In this document: piece after piece, positions 35,988-45,355 of the stretch
How positions within the stretch are numbered: position 1 is the first letter of the stretch
How the letters are laid out: each line of letters starts with the position of its first letter
Assembly (NCBI GenBank): GCA_963847515.1
Contig: CAWKAA010000001.1
Span: 1,116,001 to 1,180,000 of the forward strand
From: QHXW01 sp963847515
Lineage (GTDB): Bacteria > Acidobacteriota > Terriglobia > Bryobacterales > Bryobacteraceae
DNA length: 64,000 bases
Reading direction: 5' to 3'
Program-made: the position numbers and the translations under genes
Notes under the pieces: generated by a model
What the model was told of the DNA's origin: nothing
Databases searched by the model: none
The model's input: the letters and a program-made list of their open reading frames with translations, nothing else

Positions 35988-35993
35988 TATAAT
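35988..35993 (+). promoter_or_regulatory. -10 box TATAAT upstream of the UbiE-like gene
   Basis: A perfect TATAAT, extended by TGC (TTTGCTATAAT), lies twelve bases before a TTG at 36006. No good -35 is seen 17 bases upstream, but the extended -10 context could compensate. Transcription would begin near 36000, so the mRNA would have almost no leader if TTG 36006 is used. Confidence 0.4.
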
Positions 35994-36005
35994 CCTGCCT
36001 TCGTT

Positions 36006-36713
36006 TTGAAGGCTCCAGCAGAAAAACAAGATTCCCGCCTGATGCGCGATATGTTCTCGACTATCGCGCCCAAATACAATTTCATTACGCGTGTCTTTTC
36101 CTACGGGATGGATCAGCGCTGGAAACGCCTGGCGGTTCGGCGCGCGATGCTCCCGGCACGTGCGAAAGTTCTCGATCTGGCATGCGGTACCGGCGATTTC
36201 GCCAAGCTCGTCGCCCAGCAGTCTGCGGAATCGCACATTGTGGGCGCTGATCTGACAGTGCGAATGCTGCGCATGTCGAAACTTCGACAGACCGTCTGCG
36301 CTGACGCGGCGGCCCTGCCCTTCCCCACTGACTGCTTCGATGCTGTTTTCGTGGGCTACGGCCTCCGGAATTTTCCCTGTCTTGAAGCCGCGATCGCGGA
36401 AGTGCACCGGATATTGCGGCCTGGCGGCGTACTCGTCAGCCTGGACTTTTTCCTCCCCTCGCACCGCTGGCTTCGGAGGTTTTATCTGGCGTACCTTTAC
36501 ACGCAGGGCGCCTTCTGGGGAATGATTCTGCACCGGCGCGCGCGCGTCTATACCTACATCCCGGATTCGTTGCGGGGCTTTCTCTCGGCAAAGGAATTTT
36601 CGATGCTGCTGGAGAAAATGCAGTTCGCCGGTGTAACGGCGCTCCCGTTCATTCTTGGCGGCATCGCCGTTCACTGGGCGAGGAAGCGCTCCGGCCCAGT
36701 CACCGCGATATAA
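36006..36713 (+). CDS. UbiE/MenG-type quinone methyltransferase
   Basis: From TTG 36006 the protein has about 235 residues; ATG 36042 is the alternative, and an upstream start at 35919 crosses the promoter and heptamer repeat. Family hallmarks are MFSTIAPKYNFITRVFSYGMD followed by QRWKR, the SAM loop VLDLACGTGDFAKLV, and VGYGLRNFPCLEAAIAEVHR with the conserved Asn and Phe. It should methylate demethylmenaquinone (or a ubiquinone precursor) at the membrane surface; menaquinone is the likely quinone in Acidobacteria. The C-terminal third deviates slightly from UbiE, so a related quinone or lipid methyltransferase is possible. Confidence 0.8.
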   Translation: MKAPAEKQDSRLMRDMFSTIAPKYNFITRVFSYGMDQRWKRLAVRRAMLPARAKVLDLACGTGDFAKLVAQQSAESHIVGADLTVRMLRMSKLRQTVCADAAALPFPTDCFDAVFVGYGLRNFPCLEAAIAEVHRILRPGGVLVSLDFFLPSHRWLRRFYLAYLYTQGAFWGMILHRRARVYTYIPDSLRGFLSAKEFSMLLEKMQFAGVTALPFILGGIAVHWARKRSGPVTAI

Positions 36714-36725
36714 AATGAGTCGACC

Positions 36726-38669
36726 ATGCGAATCGGCGGCAGCACTTTTTTGGTGTTCGCTCTATTCGGTTTAACGCCGAAAAATTTACCGGCTGGACCG
36801 GCAGTCAGAAATCGCCCGCCGCTCGCGCCAGAACGTTTCTACCTTCTGCCGCTTACTTCTGTGAAGCCGCGTGGATGGTTAGAGCGGCAGCTTCGCGTTC
36901 AGGCAGAAGGATTGAGCGGCCATCTCGACGAGTTCTGGCCATATGTTGGACGAAACAGCGGGTGGCTGGGAGGAACGGGAGAGAGTTGGGAGCGCGGACC
37001 GTACTTTCTGGATGGCTTGGTCCCGATGGCTTACCTGCTCGAGGACCGGCGGCTGGTCGACAAAGCCCGGCGGTGGGTGGATTGGACGCTCACGCATCAA
37101 CGCACCGATGGCTCCATCGAGCCTGAGAAGAACCGCGACTGGTGGCCCAATATGATCGTGCTGAAGGCGCTCACGCAATACCAGGAGGCCACCGATGACG
37201 AGCGCGTGATTCCGCTCATGCGCCGCTATTTGGCGTACCAGTCGCGCGCCATGGACTCGGAGCCACTCAAACAGTGGGCCGTGTTCCGATGGGCCGACGA
37301 AGTAGTCAGCGTACTATGGCTCTACAACCGGACGGGCGATACCAGCCTTCTCGACCTCGCCCGCAAACTCCACGCACAGGGCCACGACTGGAAATCTCAG
37401 TTCGCTCCGTTTGTCTACACCTCGAAAGCCAATTCACAGCAACTCACACTAGAGACCCATGTCGTCAACAATGCCATGGCGCTTAAAACCGAGGGCGAGT
37501 GGTGGCTGGTTTCTGGCGACGCTTCAGATCGTGGCGCGGTAACGCGGCAACTCGATGAGATGGACCGTTACCACCTGCTGCCCAACGGCGTGCATTCGGG
37601 CGACGAGCATTACGCGGGGCGGAACCCTTCGCAAGGCACAGAGCTTTGCGCGGTGGTGGAGGGCATGTACTCCATTGAGAACCTGCTCGCCATTTTCGGA
37701 GATGCAGCATTGGGGGACCGGCTGGAGAAGATCGCCTACAATCCCCTGCCCGGCACATTCAGCGCGGACATGTGGGCGCATCAATATGATCAGCAGCCCA
37801 ACCAAGTCTTATGCACGCTCCACAAGCGTGACTGGACTAATAATGGTCCGGACTCGAACTTGTTCGGCCTGGAGCCGAACTTCGGGTGCTGCACCTCCAA
37901 CTTTCACCAGGGCTGGCCCAAATTTATTGCAAGCCTGTGGATGGCTACCAGCGATGATGGACTGGCAGCAGTGGCGTACGGACCGAGCGAAGTACACACG
38001 ACGGTGCGCGGCGGCGTACCGGTGTCTGTTATCGAGGACACCGATTATCCGTTTCGCGACCGGATCCGCTTGACGGTGAATCCCGCGAAAAACGTTCCAT
38101 TCCCACTCGAACTCCGGATTCCACAGTGGACAACTGCGGCACACATTTCCGTAAATGGCCAGCCAGAGAGAAGTGTCGGACAGGGCAGTTTTCATCGGAT
38201 CGATCGCGAGTGGCGGGCGGGCGATGTGGTTGAAATCACTCTGCCCATGAAACTGCGCGTGTCGCGCTGGTACCAAAATTCGATCGCTCTTGAACGGGGT
38301 CCGCTGGTTTATTCGCTCAAAATAGGGGAGGACTGGAAAAAGCTGCGCGACAGATCGCCGGCGGCAGACTGGGAAGTTTTCCCGACCACGCCCTGGAACT
38401 ATGGATTGATGCTGGATCCGGACCGGCCGGAAGCATCGATTCAGGTACGGGAAAAGCGAGTCGGCGATTATCCGTTCAGCGCTGAAGGCGCGCCGGTCGA
38501 ATTGATGGCCAAGGGCCGGCGCATCCCCGAGTGGAAACTAATCAACGGCTCCGCGGCGCCGCCGCCCCAGAGTCCGGTTTCCAGCGCGGAGGCTATCGAG
38601 CCCCTGACGCTGATCCCCTACGGCGCAGCCAAGCTGCGCATTACTGCATTCCCACTGCTGGAGAAGTAA
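36726..38669 (+). CDS. glycoside hydrolase family 127-like (DUF1680) protein, exported
   Basis: The protein has 647 residues with an N-terminal hydrophobic stretch (STFLVFALFGLTPKNLPAG) that may be a signal. It matches beta-L-arabinofuranosidase-like proteins (GH127/DUF1680): SVKPRGWLERQLRVQAEGL at the start, GPYFLDGLVPMAYLLED in the (alpha/alpha)6 barrel, and near residue 380 the FGCCTSNFHQGWPKF segment with the cysteines that bind zinc and act as nucleophile in GH127. The substrate may be an L-arabinofuranoside or another glycan. It is followed closely by the dehydratase gene (6 bp after its stop), forming a sugar-degradation operon. Confidence 0.87.
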   Translation: MRIGGSTFLVFALFGLTPKNLPAGPAVRNRPPLAPERFYLLPLTSVKPRGWLERQLRVQAEGLSGHLDEFWPYVGRNSGWLGGTGESWERGPYFLDGLVPMAYLLEDRRLVDKARRWVDWTLTHQRTDGSIEPEKNRDWWPNMIVLKALTQYQEATDDERVIPLMRRYLAYQSRAMDSEPLKQWAVFRWADEVVSVLWLYNRTGDTSLLDLARKLHAQGHDWKSQFAPFVYTSKANSQQLTLETHVVNNAMALKTEGEWWLVSGDASDRGAVTRQLDEMDRYHLLPNGVHSGDEHYAGRNPSQGTELCAVVEGMYSIENLLAIFGDAALGDRLEKIAYNPLPGTFSADMWAHQYDQQPNQVLCTLHKRDWTNNGPDSNLFGLEPNFGCCTSNFHQGWPKFIASLWMATSDDGLAAVAYGPSEVHTTVRGGVPVSVIEDTDYPFRDRIRLTVNPAKNVPFPLELRIPQWTTAAHISVNGQPERSVGQGSFHRIDREWRAGDVVEITLPMKLRVSRWYQNSIALERGPLVYSLKIGEDWKKLRDRSPAADWEVFPTTPWNYGLMLDPDRPEASIQVREKRVGDYPFSAEGAPVELMAKGRRIPEWKLINGSAAPPPQSPVSSAEAIEPLTLIPYGAAKLRITAFPLLEK

Positions 38670-38675
38670 CAGTTT

Positions 38676-39902
38676 ATGCAACCCGTCAATCGTCGTTCTC
38701 TCATTCGAAGCGCTTTTGCCGGCGCGGGGCTTGCCGCTTTCGATTGCACCGCAAGCGGCGCACAATCCAACGCCGCGCCCATCTCTCCTAAAGAGAATCT
38801 CAAAATCACCAGGCTCGAGACTTTTTTGGTAAAGCCGCGCTGGCTCTTTCTGAAAATTCACACCAACGCCGGCATCGTGGGCCTGGGCGAGCCCATCACC
38901 GAAGGCGGTGCGCTCACGTGCGCCGAAGCGGTGAAGGAGATAGAGCCCTATCTGATCGGAAAAGATCCGCGTCGTGTAGTACACCACTGGCAGGCCATTT
39001 ATCGGCATGCGTTCTATCGCGGCGGCCCGATTTTGACCAGCGCACTCAGCGGCATCGATCAGGCATTGTGGGACATCAAAGGCAAAGCGCTGGGCGTGCC
39101 GGTTTACGAGCTGCTGGGCGGGCCCACGCGCGACCGGGTGCGCGTCTACGCCCACGGCGATAGCGTGGAAGCTCTGAAAACTGGCATGGCCAGGGGTTTC
39201 ACGGCATTCAAGACCGGACCTGCGAAGAAGCGCCCGGCGCGGTACATCGAAACACCGGCAGCCGTCGGTTACGCAGCCGAGCAGTTTGCCGAACTGCGCC
39301 ATGCAGCCGGAAACGATATCGACATCGCGATTGATTTTCACGGCGCCATCAGCCCGGCAACAGCCAAACTGCTGATCAAGGCGCTCGAGCCCTATCAGCC
39401 CATGTTCGTCGAGGAGCCCATCAACTGCCAGGAGCACGACATCATGGCCGAGATCGCGCGCGAAACATTTCTTCCGATCGCGACGGGCGAGCGCGTTTTC
39501 ACCAAGTGGGGATTCCGCGAGGTGCTGGAAAAGAAAGCCGCCGCGGTGCTGCAACCGGACTTGTGCCACGCGGGCGGCATCACCGAAGTCCGGCTGATCG
39601 CAGGAATGGCGGAAGCTTTCTATGCCACCATCGCTCCTCACAACCCGGTGGGGCCCATTTCGCTGGCCGCGGGCGTGCAAATGGCAGCCTCCATTCCTAA
39701 CTTCTTGTGTCAGGAACAAGTGTCACTTGGCGAAGGCTACCTCAAGAAACCGTTCACCGTTCGCGACGGTTACCTGGACCTGCCTACTGGTCCGGGCCTG
39801 GGCATCGAGCTGGATGAGAATGCGATGGCTGACAAGATCGGCCACGACTGGCGCAATCCCGAGAGCTACGACGCCGATGACGGCGCGGCGGTGGACTGGT
39901 AG
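38676..39902 (+). CDS. galactonate dehydratase-like enolase-superfamily enzyme with Tat signal
   Basis: The 408-residue protein starts with a twin-arginine-like signal (VNRRSLIRSAFAGAGLAAF). The muconate-lactonizing/mandelate racemase fold follows, with IKGKALGVPVYELLGG and metal ligands DFHGAIS, FVEEPI and ATGERVF, and a late APHNPVGP with the catalytic His. This arrangement fits D-galactonate dehydratase (DgoD) and close sugar-acid dehydratases. The product would be a 2-keto-3-deoxy sugar acid, used by the aldolase encoded 0.9 kb downstream. Export is unusual for a catabolic dehydratase, but Tat-tagged members are common in Acidobacteria. Confidence 0.83.
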   Translation: MQPVNRRSLIRSAFAGAGLAAFDCTASGAQSNAAPISPKENLKITRLETFLVKPRWLFLKIHTNAGIVGLGEPITEGGALTCAEAVKEIEPYLIGKDPRRVVHHWQAIYRHAFYRGGPILTSALSGIDQALWDIKGKALGVPVYELLGGPTRDRVRVYAHGDSVEALKTGMARGFTAFKTGPAKKRPARYIETPAAVGYAAEQFAELRHAAGNDIDIAIDFHGAISPATAKLLIKALEPYQPMFVEEPINCQEHDIMAEIARETFLPIATGERVFTKWGFREVLEKKAAAVLQPDLCHAGGITEVRLIAGMAEAFYATIAPHNPVGPISLAAGVQMAASIPNFLCQEQVSLGEGYLKKPFTVRDGYLDLPTGPGLGIELDENAMADKIGHDWRNPESYDADDGAAVDW

Positions 39903-39995
39903 GTTGATGCAGTCTGATGCGAAGTTTGATGCTAATCTGTGTACATGTTACGTACCCGCGCTACGTCTCGCAGGACGACGTCAAACACCAGGGGT

Positions 39996-40271
39996 ATGCC
40001 GCAGGCCCATCCGCAAACGCGGCGAACCACGCTAACATTACCGGAAGATCTCGTCCGTAAGGCCGAAAAGCTTGCCAGGCAACGGCGTCAGACTCTGAGC
40101 GCCGCCATCGCAGAACTCATGGAGCAAAGTCTTCGCAGTTACCGTTTCAAACAAGACAACAATCAGGGCAGTCTGGAGAGCCTGCAAAAGGCATTTGCTC
40201 CTTTTACCGAGGAGGAGATGCTGCTGCTCGACGGAATCATTATGGAGGAGCCTTCTGCTGATTCTGAATGA
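39996..40271 (+). CDS. ribbon-helix-helix antitoxin
   Basis: The reading from ATG 39996 gives 91 residues (MPQAHPQTRRTTLTLPEDLV); an ATG at 39939 would add 19 basic residues. RTTLTLPEDLVRKAEKLAR followed by QTLSAAIAELMEQSL is a MetJ/Arc/CopG-type strand and helix pair that binds DNA as a dimer, and the acidic C-terminus would wrap the toxin. Its TGA overlaps the next ATG by four bases (ATGA). Autoregulation of its promoter is expected from the family, and the 90 bp upstream would hold the operator. Confidence 0.75.
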   Translation: MPQAHPQTRRTTLTLPEDLVRKAEKLARQRRQTLSAAIAELMEQSLRSYRFKQDNNQGSLESLQKAFAPFTEEEMLLLDGIIMEEPSADSE

Positions 40272-40819
40272 CACCGGCGTTGTTTGGCGCGGCTATGTTT
40301 GATACAAGCGCGCAAAGCTATTTTGCGCGTAACGCTGACGAGTCGGCAAGGCAATGGCTTACCGCTTACTTGCGACAATTTCGACTTCATCTATGCCCGT
40401 TAACCGTGGTTGAACGCATGCGTGGCTACTGGACGCTGCTCCTCCGCAGGATGCCTTCCATGCAGCAGGAAGTGGAACAAGCAATGGCCGAGTATCTGAT
40501 CCACTTACGCGACGATTGCAACGTTCTTCCTTTTGACACCGACTGCGCACAACTATCCGCAGAGCTGATGGCCCTGCACCCAAGTCCTCCGAGTCCGCCA
40601 CGTCGCCGTCACCGGGCGCAAGAATCCCGTCAAGACCGCCTCAGCCGCTGGCGCTTTGATGTCATGATTGCGGCCACCGCGCTGGAGCATAATCTGCCGC
40701 TGATCCACAATAGTCCGCAGGATTTCGAGCCGCTCCGCGCGGTGATCGAGCGCCTCCCCGAGCGCTTTCCCGGCGTGGGCCCGTTGAACCTGATTTCAGT
40801 CAAGAGACTGGCAGCGTAA
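40268..40819 (+). CDS. PIN-domain toxin (VapC-like)
   Basis: The protein has up to 183 residues; a second ATG at 40295 gives MFDTSAQSYFARN, the usual PIN start, and is the likelier initiation site. Acidic residues in PIN order are Asp in FDTSAQ, Glu in VVERMRG, and Asp in RWRFDVMIAATALEH, followed by LIHNSPQDF. These form the Mg-dependent RNase site. The protein is longer than typical VapC (about 130-150) because of a proline/arginine-rich insert near residue 110 (PSPPSPPRRRHRAQE). It is coupled to the RHH gene as a toxin-antitoxin pair lying inside a sugar-acid locus. Confidence 0.78.
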   Translation: MTPALFGAAMFDTSAQSYFARNADESARQWLTAYLRQFRLHLCPLTVVERMRGYWTLLLRRMPSMQQEVEQAMAEYLIHLRDDCNVLPFDTDCAQLSAELMALHPSPPSPPRRRHRAQESRQDRLSRWRFDVMIAATALEHNLPLIHNSPQDFEPLRAVIERLPERFPGVGPLNLISVKRLAA

Positions 40820-40836
40820 CTTGATAATCTGAACTC

Positions 40837-41502
40837 ATGACCAAGGACCGGATTCTGTCGTCCATCATCGAGATCGGGATCGTCCCGGTGGTGCGTACGT
40901 CGAGCGCCGAGGGTGCGATCAAAGCCATCGACGCCATCTATCGCGGCGGCATCCGCGCGGCAGAGATCACCATGACGGTGCCTGGCGCCATCCACGCGCT
41001 GGAAAAAGTAGCCGACCAGTTCGGTGACAAAATCGTCCTTGGGGCCGGAACAGTGCTCGATCCGGAGACGGCTCGCGCCTGCATGCTAGCCGGCGCAGAG
41101 TTTTTCGTGACGCCGAGTTTGAAAACGTCCACCATCGAAATAGTGAAGCGTTATTCGAAAGTCATCTGCCCCGGGGCATTGACGCCCACCGAAGTGGTGA
41201 CCGCGTGGGACGCCGGTGCGGATATCGTCAAGATTTTTCCCTGCGGCAATGTGGGCGGGCCGAAGTACATCAAGGCGCTGCGGGGGCCATTTCCGCACAT
41301 CGAAATGATTCCCACCGGCGGCGTGAATCTGGAAACTGCCGGCGAATTTCTCAAAGCCGGCGCCTGCGCGGTAGCCGTGGGCGGCGAACTGGTGGATGCC
41401 AAGAGCGTGAAGGAAGGGCGGTTCGATGTGATTGAAGACCGCGCCCGGCAATATCTCGGAGCGATCGCGCGGGCCCGCTCGGAGATGAAGCCAGCCGCAT
41501 AA
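40837..41502 (+). CDS. KDPG/KDPGal-type bifunctional aldolase
   Basis: This 221-residue class I aldolase has the family pattern: IVPVVRTSSAEGAIKAIDAI, then GIRAAEITMTVPGA with the catalytic Glu, LGAGTVLDPETARACMLAGA, VTPSL, and VKIFPCGNVGGPKYIKAL, where the Lys in VKIFP forms the Schiff base. A glycine-rich phosphate site is seen in PTGGVNLE. It splits 2-keto-3-deoxy-6-phospho sugar acids (gluconate or galactonate type) to pyruvate and glyceraldehyde-3-phosphate. With the galactonate dehydratase-like gene it suggests a De Ley-Doudoroff-type pathway, but the required kinase is not in the window. Confidence 0.87.
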   Translation: MTKDRILSSIIEIGIVPVVRTSSAEGAIKAIDAIYRGGIRAAEITMTVPGAIHALEKVADQFGDKIVLGAGTVLDPETARACMLAGAEFFVTPSLKTSTIEIVKRYSKVICPGALTPTEVVTAWDAGADIVKIFPCGNVGGPKYIKALRGPFPHIEMIPTGGVNLETAGEFLKAGACAVAVGGELVDAKSVKEGRFDVIEDRARQYLGAIARARSEMKPAA

Positions 41503-41525
41503 AAGCTGGTAAACTGGACACGCAT

Positions 41526-41696
41526 ATGGCCCTCAGCAAGGAACTTCTGGACATCCTGGTGTGCCCTCTGGATAAGGCAGCCCTTGAACTGAAGCCGGAT
41601 GGCAGCGGGCTGAAGTGCACTCAGTGCCATCGCGTATTTCCCATTCGCGACGACATTCCCGTGTTTCTGATTGAAGAAGCCCGCGTGGAGGAATAG
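41526..41696 (+). CDS. Trm112-like small zinc-ribbon protein (UPF0434 type)
   Basis: This 56-residue gene starts at ATG 41526 and ends at TAG 41694-41696. LSKELLDILVCPLDKAALEL, then LKCTQCHRVFPIRDDIPVFL is the Trm112/UPF0434 signature. The usual first CxxC is reduced to CPLD, while CTQC is intact. Eukaryotic Trm112 activates methyltransferases, and bacterial members are often encoded next to lipid A genes, as here before the GT9 and MsbA genes. It is probably co-transcribed with the glycosyltransferase gene, starting ten bases on. Confidence 0.8.
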   Translation: MALSKELLDILVCPLDKAALELKPDGSGLKCTQCHRVFPIRDDIPVFLIEEARVEE

Positions 41697-41705
41697 CCGC
41701 ACGGC

Positions 41706-42629
41706 ATGAGTTCAGTCTTCGAACGGATCCCGGATAAGGGGCGGATTGCGGTCATCCGGGTTCGCTCCATGGGAGACTGCATCCTCACCACGCCCGCCCT
41801 GGCCGTCCTGAAACAGGCGCGACCTGATCTCTCGATCGCCATCGTGGTGGAGGATCGCTTTCGCATGCTGTTCGAGGGGAATCCGGACGTGGCCGAAATC
41901 CTGCCACCTGAGTGGCGACTCGTGCGCCGGTGGCGGCCGGACCTCAGCCTAAATCTTCACGGGGGCGGCTCCAGCGCCATGTTGACCGCTTTCTCGGGCG
42001 CACGCTTTCGGGCCGGATTCGGGCATTTCCGCCCCTCTCTGATTTACAACTTGAGGATTCCGCGCGCCCAGGAAATTCTGGGAGTTGACCGCAAGGTCCA
42101 CACGGCAGAGCATCTGGCTTCGGCTATGTTTTACCTGGGCGTGCCGCAGGTCGAGATTCCACGCGCGAAGCTGTTCTGTTCGAAGCCAGCGCTGGCCGCC
42201 ACTGCGGTTGCATCCTATGCGGTGATCCATCCCGTTGCCGCCCTTCCCGGCAAGACGTGGCCTGCAGAACGGTTCCTCGAAGTGGCCGAAACCTTGAAGC
42301 GATCCTTTGACCTGAACCCGGTTTTCATCGGCGGACCCGGCGAGGACCTTGCTGCCTTCGGCCAATGGCAGACCGTGCCGGGAGCGCCGCTTGAAGAAAT
42401 CAAATCGCTGATGGCGGGCGCGTCGCTGTTCGTGGGCAATGATTCCGGGCCTGCGCATATGGCGGCAGCGTTCGGGATTCCAGCAGTCGTCATCTTCGGG
42501 CCGTCGGATCCGGTAGTCTGGGCGCCGTGGCGCACGCCGGCCGAAGTGCTGTCGGGGTCTGGCGAAATCCGTTCTGTAAAAGCTCGCCAAGTGATCGAGG
42601 CGCTGGAGAGACTGCGGGTGCGTGTATGA
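41706..42629 (+). CDS. glycosyltransferase family 9 (heptosyltransferase-like)
   Basis: The protein has 307 residues. Features are the N-terminal IAVIRVRSMGDCILTTPAL nucleotide-sugar transferase start, a C-terminal half with HPVAALPGKTWPAERF, and the signature LFVGNDSGPAHMAAAFGIPAVVIFG, matching the ADP-heptose:LPS heptosyltransferase GDSGxxH motif. It acts on the cytoplasmic face of the inner membrane in lipopolysaccharide core synthesis. Its TGA overlaps the start of the msbA-like gene by four bases (ATGA at 42626). Confidence 0.88.
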   Translation: MSSVFERIPDKGRIAVIRVRSMGDCILTTPALAVLKQARPDLSIAIVVEDRFRMLFEGNPDVAEILPPEWRLVRRWRPDLSLNLHGGGSSAMLTAFSGARFRAGFGHFRPSLIYNLRIPRAQEILGVDRKVHTAEHLASAMFYLGVPQVEIPRAKLFCSKPALAATAVASYAVIHPVAALPGKTWPAERFLEVAETLKRSFDLNPVFIGGPGEDLAAFGQWQTVPGAPLEEIKSLMAGASLFVGNDSGPAHMAAAFGIPAVVIFGPSDPVVWAPWRTPAEVLSGSGEIRSVKARQVIEALERLRVRV

Positions 42630-44454
42630 ACGACCTGCTGCGCCTGCTCGCCTACGCGCGGCGCTACTGGTTTTACCTGACCTGTTCGGTTCTTCTGATG
42701 GCGCTCGTCGGCGCGGCTCACGCTTCCATCGCGCTCTTGATTGGGCCCATCTTCGATCGCGTACTGAACCCTGCTTCGCCCGACACACCCGTGCTGCTGT
42801 TCACGATTCCGATCTTCGATCATCCCGTGTATTTGAACCAGTTCGTGCCCGCAGGCTGGCACAATGTCTGGACCATGGTCGGCTTCGCCATCCTTGTGGT
42901 GTTCGCGGTCAAAGGGATTTGCGATTACCTGGCCAACTACATGGTCAATTATGTCGGTTTTTCGGCAGTCACCGACTTGCGCAACACCGTTTTCGAAAAG
43001 GTCCTGCGGCACGGGTCTGAGTTTTTTGAATCGCATTCAACGGGGCGTCTGATGTCGTCCATCATGAACGACATCGAGAAAATCCAGGTGGCCACGTCGC
43101 ATATTCTGGCAGATCTGCTTCGCCAGAGCTTCGTCGTGCTGGGGCTGCTTTTCGTGGTGCTGTACAAGGATTGGAAACTCGCCGCTGCCAGTCTGGTGGT
43201 GATGCCGCTGATACTGGTGCCGACCGCGCGCATCGGGCGCCGCATCCGCGCGCACCAGCCGCCGCACACAGGACCACGCCGCCGAGGTGAACCAGATCCT
43301 GCAGGAGACCCTGAGCGGCCATCAGGTGGTGAAGGCATTCGGCACCGAGGTTTACGAATCACGCCGGTTCCGCGACGCCGCGCGGCGTCTGCTGAAGAGC
43401 AATCTGCAATACGTGCGGCAGCAGGCAATCTCGTCGCCGCTGATAGAAATGTTTGGCGCGCTTACCATCGTGCTATTGCTCACCTACGCACGGACGCAGA
43501 TCAAGACAGGCGCCATGACGGCCGGCCAGTTCACGAGCTTCGTGATCGCGCTGCTCATGATGTACGAGCCACTCAAGCGTCTTACGGGCATTCACAACAT
43601 TTTTCAGCAGGCGATTGGCGCGTCTCAGAAAGTGTTCGAATATCTTGACCATCCCGTTGAAATCGAGGATACGCCCAGCGCAAAGAAGCTCGCTCGATTC
43701 GAGCAAAGCATTCTCTATGACGGCGTCAGCATTTCATTACCCGAATTCCAACGGATTTCAGCTCGATGCGATCCGTCTCGAAGTCAAGGCCGGCGAAGTA
43801 GTAGCTCTGGTAGGACCGAGCGGCGCCGGAAAGTCGACGCTGGTAAACCTGTTGCCGCGGTTTTATGACGTCACTTCGGGGGCCGTGCGCATCGATGGCC
43901 AAGACTTGCGCGATCTTACAATCGCCTCGCTGCGGGAGAAGATCGGCCTGGTGGCGCAGGATACGTTCCTGTTCAACGACACCGCGGCGAGCAACATTTC
44001 CTACGGCCGGCCCGAGATCAGCCGGGAGGCCGTACGCCGGGCCGCCCAGAGCGCCCTGGCCGACGAATTCATTGAGCACCTGCCGCAAGGATATGACACC
44101 ATGACTGGGAGAACGCGGGTCAAGCTGAGCGGCGGCCAGCGCCAGCGCATCGCCATCGCGCGCGCTCTGCTGAAGAACGCGCCCATTCTCATCCTGGACG
44201 AAGCCACTTCGCATCTCGATACCGAATCGGAGATGCTGGTGCAGCGCGCGCTCGCCAACCTCATGGCGGGCCGGACGGTCATCGTGATTGCCCACCGCGT
44301 CTCCACGATTCGTCGTGCAGACAAAATCGTAGTGATGGACCGAGGCCGTATTTCGGAGATCGGAACGCACGCCGACCTGGTGACCGGGGGCGGTATCTAT
44401 CAGAGGCTGCACGAGCTGCAGTTTATTGAAGCCGGAGCGGCGGTGGACCTGTGA
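42626..44454 (+). pseudogene. msbA: MsbA-like lipid flippase ABC transporter, two frameshifts
   Basis: The whole protein would be about 608 residues. It starts MNDLLRLLAYARRYWFYL and passes through the first transmembrane helices and coupling region (FFESHSTGRLMSSIMNDIEK). A shift near 43247 separates ARIGRRIR from RTQDHAAEVNQILQETLSGH. The second frame holds the remaining helices, and another shift near 43731 (one extra A) precedes FHYPNSNGFQLDAI. The ATPase domain is intact: VGPSGAGKSTLVNLL, LSGGQRQRIAIARALL, ILDEATSHLD and a terminal IVIAHRVSTI. MsbA moves lipid A across the inner membrane and is usually essential, so the shifts probably reflect sequence error. Confidence 0.82.
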
Positions 44455-45351
44455 GCGTACGCAGCATGACAGGATTTGCGCAAGTGCGTAAGAGCGTTCG
44501 CGAAGGCGAGATCGTCCTGAGCGTCAAGACGGTCAACCATCGCGGCCTGGATATGCACTTTCATTTGCCGCCAGAGATGGATGCCTTTGAGGGCGCCATG
44601 CGCAAAGCCATCAAGGGCCGCGTGGCTCGAGGGCATATCCAGCTCAACGTCACCTGGAGCCGGACCAATGGACTGGCTGCGGATTCCAGTCTGAACCGGC
44701 CGCTGCTTGAGGCCTATCTGGCGGCGTTCGAGCAGGCGCACAGCGCGAGTTCTCTCTCGCAGGCTCGCCGGATCTGAATGTCGCACTTTCGCGTTCCGGG
44801 CATGTTCCGGGCAGAATCCGCACCCGAGTTGAGCGAGGAATTCGAATCGTCGCTGGTGGCGCGCGCTCGAGGAGGCCCTTGACTCCTGAACCAGATTCCG
44901 TGAGCGCGAAGGCCGCGAGGTCACGGTGAGATTCTGGAGCGGTGCGGCAAGATTCGCCAGGGGGTGGGCCGAATGGAAGAGATCCGCTCAGGCGCCATCC
45001 AGCGCTTTCAGAAGCGCCTGCAGGAGCGGCTGTCGGAATCTGCTGCGCGGATCGAGCCTCGAGCCTCAGCGGCTGGCTCAGGAAGCGGCCTGCTGGCCGA
45101 TCGCAGCGATATCAGCGAGGAGCTGATCCGGCTCAAGACACATGCGGCCGAGCTGGAACAGTTGGTCCGGGCGGGCGGCGAAATCGGCAAGAAGCTGGAT
45201 TTCCTGTCTACAAGAAATGAATCGCGAAGCCAATACCATTCTTTCCAAGACCGGGGGACTTGGCGATTTGGGGCTGACCATTACGGAACTGGCACTGGCC
45301 GCAAAATCGGAGATCGACAAGATCCGCGAGCAATCGCTCAATCTGGAGTAG
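44451..45351 (+). pseudogene. yicC: YicC family endoribonuclease, many frameshifts
   Basis: GTG 44451 gives SVRSMTGFAQVRKSVREGEI followed by VKTVNHRGLDMHFHLPPEM, the YicC N-terminal domain, up to about 44770. From there the coding sense passes between frames several times (PDLNVALS, VPGMFRAESAPELSEEFESS, RQGVGRMEEIRSGAIQRFQK, RSDISEELIRLKTHAAELEQ). It ends with NREANTILSKTGGLGD, then IREQSLNLE and a TAG at 45349. Fragment order and conservation follow the family exactly. YicC precedes gmk in many bacteria. The number of one-base shifts and the conserved residues between them argue for poor sequence rather than decay. Confidence 0.75.
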
Positions 45352-45355
45352 AGCG

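Noticed and set aside
38538..39719. 393-residue minus-strand frame opposite the dehydratase
   Set aside because: Shadow of the enolase-superfamily gene, which has complete metal ligands on the plus strand.
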